The notes below the pieces were generated by a model. It did no database searches. It had not been told where the DNA came from and worked only from the letters and a program-made list of their open reading frames with translations. DNA of 10,041 bases. Origin: JALXDT01 sp964634755 (GTDB lineage: Bacteria; Acidobacteriota; Aminicenantia; JAMOAD01). Location: the NCBI GenBank assembly GCA_964634755.1, contig CAZWJH010000083.1:1-10041 (forward strand). Reading direction: 5' to 3'. Made by a program: the position numbers and the translations under genes. The first letter of the stretch is position 1; the number at the start of each line of letters is the position of its first letter. Below are positions 6,953 through 10,041 of the stretch, one piece after another.

Positions 6953-7894
6953 ATGAAAAAAATAGCTTTGGTTAAGTATGCAAAAAGGAAGGAGAATCTA
7001 TACAAAGTACTGGATTTGATCTCAAAGGACATCCAACTTTACAATAAAGAGACAATTCTTATAAAGGTGGCTCTGCCCGGTTTTAAAGAAATATATTCAA
7101 ACACCAATGTGGAAGCAGTTGAGATTCTAATAAGTTATCTTAAAAGGTTCCCTTCAATAAAGAATATAATAATCGCCGAAGGCTCTCAGGGGTTTTATTA
7201 CAATAAGCCCACATCTGAAATATTTAAAAGATTCAAATACAATCAACTTGAAAGATTTAATGTCTCTTTGCTTGACTTAGATGAATTAGAACACAATGAA
7301 AGTGTTCCCGTCTCTTTAATTGATGGCACCACAGACACAATTAAAATTGTAAGGCCAAAATATGATTACATGATTTCCCTCGTTCCTCCGAAAACTCATG
7401 ATTTCCTTATACTTTCACTTGGTATGCTAAATATGATAGGCTTTGTTCATCCGAAGGATAAAATCAAGTTATTCGGGGTACGTTATGAGGACGGAAGCAA
7501 AAGAAGTCTTTATTCAATGCCAAGATTTCTTCATGCTATTCGGATTGCCCATAAAAATTTGGTGGAATTAGTAACGAGAATTCACCCGGATCTTAGTTTA
7601 ATAGATGGGCTCTACGGTATGGAGGGAAGAGGCCCCTTAAAAGGGAGTCCCGTATTTCATGGCTTTGCAATAGCATCCACTGATTTTGTAAAAACAGATG
7701 CTCTTTGCTCATACGTAATGGGCTTTAAGCCGGACGAAATAGGTTATATATATTATTCAAAAAAGAAAAAATTAGGTTCAACTGATTTCAGAGCTGTAAT
7801 AGGAGAAAGATTAGACTATGTAAAATTCCCCTATAGAGCACATCCGAATTTTGAAAATCAAAAGAAATGGAAAGGGAATAATCATGGCTATTAA
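6953..7894 (+). CDS. DUF362 domain protein
   Basis: This 313-residue protein has the DUF362 (PF04015) pattern. It has an N-terminal I-A-L-V-K-Y strand, I-L-I-K-V at 35-39, and I-I-I-A-E-G-S at 72-78. A P-P-K-T-H-D then L-G-M-L-N-M-I-G-F segment follows at 145-163, and then the hallmark D-G-L-Y-G-M-E-G-R-G-P-L-K-G from 218. The late segment with D-A-L-C-S-Y-V-M-G-F (249-258) is also typical. Some family members carry ferredoxin-type 4Fe-4S clusters. This one has no cysteine-rich cluster, only a lone Cys252. It is predicted cytoplasmic, with no signal peptide. The biochemical function of stand-alone DUF362 proteins is not settled, so none is assigned. It is the first gene of the right-hand operon, and its last 11 bases overlap the start of hisS. 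Confidence 0.85.
   Translation: MKKIALVKYAKRKENLYKVLDLISKDIQLYNKETILIKVALPGFKEIYSNTNVEAVEILISYLKRFPSIKNIIIAEGSQGFYYNKPTSEIFKRFKYNQLERFNVSLLDLDELEHNESVPVSLIDGTTDTIKIVRPKYDYMISLVPPKTHDFLILSLGMLNMIGFVHPKDKIKLFGVRYEDGSKRSLYSMPRFLHAIRIAHKNLVELVTRIHPDLSLIDGLYGMEGRGPLKGSPVFHGFAIASTDFVKTDALCSYVMGFKPDEIGYIYYSKKKKLGSTDFRAVIGERLDYVKFPYRAHPNFENQKKWKGNNHGY
7871..7877 (+). promoter_or_regulatory. hisS: Ribosome binding site that fixes the hisS start
   Basis: AAAGGGA lies 6 nt before the ATG at 7884, inside the 3' end of the DUF362 gene. The frame also has an in-frame TTG at 7851, but that site has no such motif and would add 11 basic residues not expected in HisRS. The 7884 start is preferred. Confidence 0.75.
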
Positions 7895-9197
7895 AGCTTC
7901 AACCTATAAAGGGATGAGAGATTTTTCTCCTTCCCAAATGATTAAAAGAAATTATGTAATAGACATAATTGAAAAAGTGTTTAGAAACCATGGTTTTGAC
8001 CCTATTGAAACACCGGCCATTGAACTCTGGGAAACTCTTTCAGGTAAATATGGCGATGAAGAAAAGCTTTTATACACTTTTGAAGATAGAGGTAAAAGAA
8101 AGGTAGGGCTTAGATATGATTTAACAGTCCCTTTCTCAAGATTTGTAGCCAATCATCTTAATGAAATTCCACGACCCTTTAAAAGATACCAGATTCAACC
8201 GGTATGGAGAGCGGATAAACCCCAAAAGGGAAGATTTAGGGAATTCTATCAATGTGATATAGATATAATAGGTGTAAAATCAATTATTGCTGATGCAGAA
8301 ATCATAAAAGTTGTTTACGAAGTATTGAGTAAACTCGGGTTTATAGATTTTAAAATTAATGTTAATTCGAGAAAACTTTTTAATACTTTAAGTGAATACA
8401 TTCAAGTTTCCGAAGAAAAAGAAGTTTTCATCGCAAGAGCTATAGATAAACTTGATAAAATCGGAATAGATGGAGTTAAAAAAGAGCTTGAAAAATACGG
8501 TTTTGTCAGAGAACAAATAGAAAAAATAGAGGAAGTTTTAAATATTAAAGGAGATAATTTACAAAAGTTAGGGGAACTTGAAAAAATGATGGGGAATCTC
8601 CCAAGTTTCAAGAATTTTCAGAAAGAAATAGAAGAACTTTTTTTCTATTGCAAAGAGTTTGGAGTACCGGAAGATGTGATTTTGTTCAACCCCTTTCTTG
8701 CAAGGGGATTGGACTATTATACGGGACCTATTTTTGAGACTACTTTAATAACTCCCCAAATAGGAAGCCTCACCGGCGGAGGAAGATATGACAATCTTAT
8801 AGGAATTTTCTCAAACATTCAAATTCCTGCCACCGGAAGCTCCTTAGGGCTTGAAAGGATCATAACTGTTATGGATGAACTCAATATGTATCCATTTTCT
8901 GATACAACATACACAAAAGTTTTAGTGGCAATCCAGGATAAAAACCTTTTAAAAGAATTAATAGAGATAACTGAGCTTTTGAGGAAAGCTGAAATTTCCA
9001 CGGAATTATATTTGGGAAATAAAGACTTACGAGGCCAAATTAATTATGCATTAAAAAAGGGAATAGATCTTATGATCATTATGGGAGAAGAGGAGAAAAA
9101 AAAGGGAATTGTTAATATAAAAACTCTTTCAAAAAAAACACAGGAAAAAGTTAAAAGGGGAAAAATAGCAGAGGAGATTAGAAAAAGACTGAAATGA
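7884..9197 (+). CDS. hisS: Histidyl-tRNA synthetase
   Basis: This 437-residue class II aminoacyl-tRNA synthetase is of normal HisRS length and charges tRNA-His in the cytosol. All signatures are present. There is L-R-Y-D-L-T-V-P at 76-83. Motif 2 runs from about 99 to 130, with R109 and K-G-R-F-R-E-F-Y-Q. The HisA-1 loop A-R-G-L-D-Y-Y-T-G starts at 273, HisA-2 G-G-G-R-Y-D at 298-303, and motif 3 G-S-S-L-G-L-E-R-I follows. The last ~90 residues form the anticodon-binding domain. The wording D-L-T-V-P and R-G-L-D-Y-Y-T-G resembles the archaeal/eukaryotic-like HisRS branch found in several bacterial phyla, rather than the E. coli form. A catalytic HisRS is favoured over HisZ because the HisA motifs are intact. 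The start at 7884 is chosen on its ribosome binding site. It overlaps DUF362 by 11 bp and the FIST gene by 4 bp (ATGA). Confidence 0.97.
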   Translation: MAIKASTYKGMRDFSPSQMIKRNYVIDIIEKVFRNHGFDPIETPAIELWETLSGKYGDEEKLLYTFEDRGKRKVGLRYDLTVPFSRFVANHLNEIPRPFKRYQIQPVWRADKPQKGRFREFYQCDIDIIGVKSIIADAEIIKVVYEVLSKLGFIDFKINVNSRKLFNTLSEYIQVSEEKEVFIARAIDKLDKIGIDGVKKELEKYGFVREQIEKIEEVLNIKGDNLQKLGELEKMMGNLPSFKNFQKEIEELFFYCKEFGVPEDVILFNPFLARGLDYYTGPIFETTLITPQIGSLTGGGRYDNLIGIFSNIQIPATGSSLGLERIITVMDELNMYPFSDTTYTKVLVAIQDKNLLKELIEITELLRKAEISTELYLGNKDLRGQINYALKKGIDLMIIMGEEEKKKGIVNIKTLSKKTQEKVKRGKIAEEIRKRLK

Positions 9198-10003
9198 GCC
9201 CATTAAAAGTAGCATGTAGCATCAAAGAGAATGTTATCAAAGCCGGCGAAGAAATAATAAAAAAACTTCTTAAAGAAAGCAAAGATAGTGATCACTTTTT
9301 TTTCAGTGTAACAGATTCTTACAAAGAGCCTAATCTTGTCAGAGAAGTTTTCCTAAAAGAGACAGAAGGGAAAAACCTAATCTTTGGAGTAGTTTCTTCT
9401 GGCGCAATTATCACTTCTGATGGATTTTACAAAAAAGGAGTAATCGGAGGTAGGTTTAGATCCGAAAAATTAAGAATAGAACCGGTTTTAATAGAAGGTG
9501 GGAGCAAGAATCTTTATCAAAAGATAAGAGAATCTCTGTTTTACTTAAGAAGCAGAAAAAATCATCACAAATTGCTTGTACTAATTTTTGTGGATGATGG
9601 ATTTTATTACAAGAAAAGTCTCTTCAAACACATAGCAAAATCTGCTGAAGAAGCAGAAATAGAGGTCGTTGGGGGGTTTGTAGGAGAGTCTAAAGAAAAT
9701 ACAGATGAATCTGGAATTTACTACAATACAAGAATTACAGAAAAGTCAATGTTACTTCTAGGCCTTTTTAAAGAAGGGGATTTTTCAATTAAAATATTTG
9801 AAGATGAATATGAAGATGATGAAAGAAACACAGGCTCAATTATAATAGGAAAACCATTTGTTGATTATAAAGAAAGAACCAAAGCAAAAGAGTTTTTTTC
9901 AAAGCATCCCTTTATTGGAATAGGAACTTCAGCTCAGTTTTATCATCTTCCCCCCCAAAAAAAAGGATTGTTTGAAGAAAGTATACTAAGAATAGATTTA
10001 TGA
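9194..10003 (+). CDS. FIST-domain-like protein
   Basis: This 269-residue soluble protein has no signal peptide or membrane segment. It resembles the FIST N-terminal domain, a putative small-ligand (perhaps amino-acid) sensing module. Visible features are an alpha/beta start with K-V-A-C-S, a helix rich in Lys and Glu, and an F-G-V-V-S-S-G-A-I segment near 64-72. A strand L-L-V-L-I-F-V-D-D-G-F (about 127-137) follows, and then the typical V-V-G-G-F-V-G-E near 157-164. Full FIST proteins are usually nearer 370-400 residues with a FIST_C domain. Here only about 75 residues follow the N-domain-like part, so the second domain is short or degenerate. The gene starts in an ATGA overlap with hisS and ends in another with the Mur ligase gene, so its limits are well fixed. 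A C7-A8 run lies 37 nt before the stop codon. The family call is by pattern only. Confidence 0.6.
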   Translation: MSPLKVACSIKENVIKAGEEIIKKLLKESKDSDHFFFSVTDSYKEPNLVREVFLKETEGKNLIFGVVSSGAIITSDGFYKKGVIGGRFRSEKLRIEPVLIEGGSKNLYQKIRESLFYLRSRKNHHKLLVLIFVDDGFYYKKSLFKHIAKSAEEAEIEVVGGFVGESKENTDESGIYYNTRITEKSMLLLGLFKEGDFSIKIFEDEYEDDERNTGSIIIGKPFVDYKERTKAKEFFSKHPFIGIGTSAQFYHLPPQKKGLFEESILRIDL

Positions 10004-10041
10004 AAAGAATCTATTTAATAGGAATCTGCGGCACAGGGATG
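10000..10041 (+). CDS. mpl: Mur ligase N-terminus, probably Mpl (partial, runs off the window)
   Basis: Only 14 codons are visible, reading M-K-R-I-Y-L-I-G-I-C-G-T-G-M. This is the opening beta-strand and glycine-rich loop of the Rossmann-like N-terminal domain of MurC/Mpl ligases. The Cys-Gly-Thr wording matches Mpl, the UDP-N-acetylmuramate ligase that reattaches the L-Ala-D-Glu-DAP tripeptide during wall recycling. MurC more often reads G-I-G-G-x-G-M. A MurC call is the main alternative. The ATG overlaps the FIST stop as ATGA (10000-10003), and no clear ribosome binding site is present, so coupled translation is likely. The cysteine at position 10 and the final Met are followed by the window edge, so length and completeness are unknown. 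Confidence 0.65.
   Translation, partial: MKRIYLIGICGTGM

Noticed and set aside
6787..7032. 81-codon minus-strand open frame spanning the divergent intergenic region
   Set aside because: It overlaps the starts of two well-supported genes, covers both promoters, and has no recognisable features.
7952..9001. Three minus-strand frames within hisS
   Set aside because: Each is a Ser/Phe/Ile-rich antisense shadow of conserved HisRS motifs.

Overview
The window is a piece of an AT-rich bacterial chromosome, roughly one third G+C by eye, with many AGA arginine codons and A/T-ending codons. A run of exactly 100 N shows that it is a draft, probably metagenome-derived scaffold. A lipoprotein signal, Sec-type exported proteins, a TldE/PmbA homologue and the start of a Mur ligase support a peptidoglycan-containing bacterium. 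The Mur start has the Mpl-type G-I-C-G-T signature, which suggests a Gram-negative type envelope. I cannot name the phylum from the sequence alone. The fibronectin-III-like exported protein and the GT-C enzyme have a general look common in uncultured lineages.

Layout. (1) 41-3540, plus strand: pmbA/tldE-like gene, an exported FnIII-like protein interrupted by the assembly gap, and an MFS transporter. The first two genes abut and the third follows after 26 bp, so they look like one transcription unit. A consensus promoter ends almost at the first ATG. (2) 3537-6826, minus strand: a polytopic GT-C type membrane glycosyltransferase followed, with a 4-bp ATGA overlap, by an OppA-like lipoprotein. 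This unit converges on the MFS gene, and the two stop codons share the palindrome TTAA. (3) 6827-6952: a 126-bp divergent intergenic region with a good sigma-70-type promoter for the right-hand genes and a weaker one for the left-hand pair. Their -35 boxes overlap. (4) 6953 to the window end, plus strand: DUF362 protein, histidyl-tRNA synthetase, FIST-like protein and the first 14 codons of a Mur ligase (probably mpl). All of these overlap their neighbours by 4-11 bp, which suggests one translationally coupled operon.

Functionally, the right-hand operon mixes translation (HisRS), wall precursor ligation or recycling (Mpl-like), a small-ligand sensor-like domain (FIST) and an uncharacterised DUF362 protein. 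The minus-strand pair pairs a lipid-linked-sugar type transferase with an orphan peptide-binding-type lipoprotein. The left-hand unit contains the TldE half of the TldD/TldE peptidase without TldD in view. No RNA genes, CRISPR arrays, insertion sequences or convincing hairpin terminators were seen, and no stretch longer than 126 bp lacks a gene. I found no clear, wholly new biological system. The most notable points are the compact gene packing, the possible leaderless start, the GT-C plus binding-protein pair, and the short FIST protein wedged between hisS and a Mur ligase.
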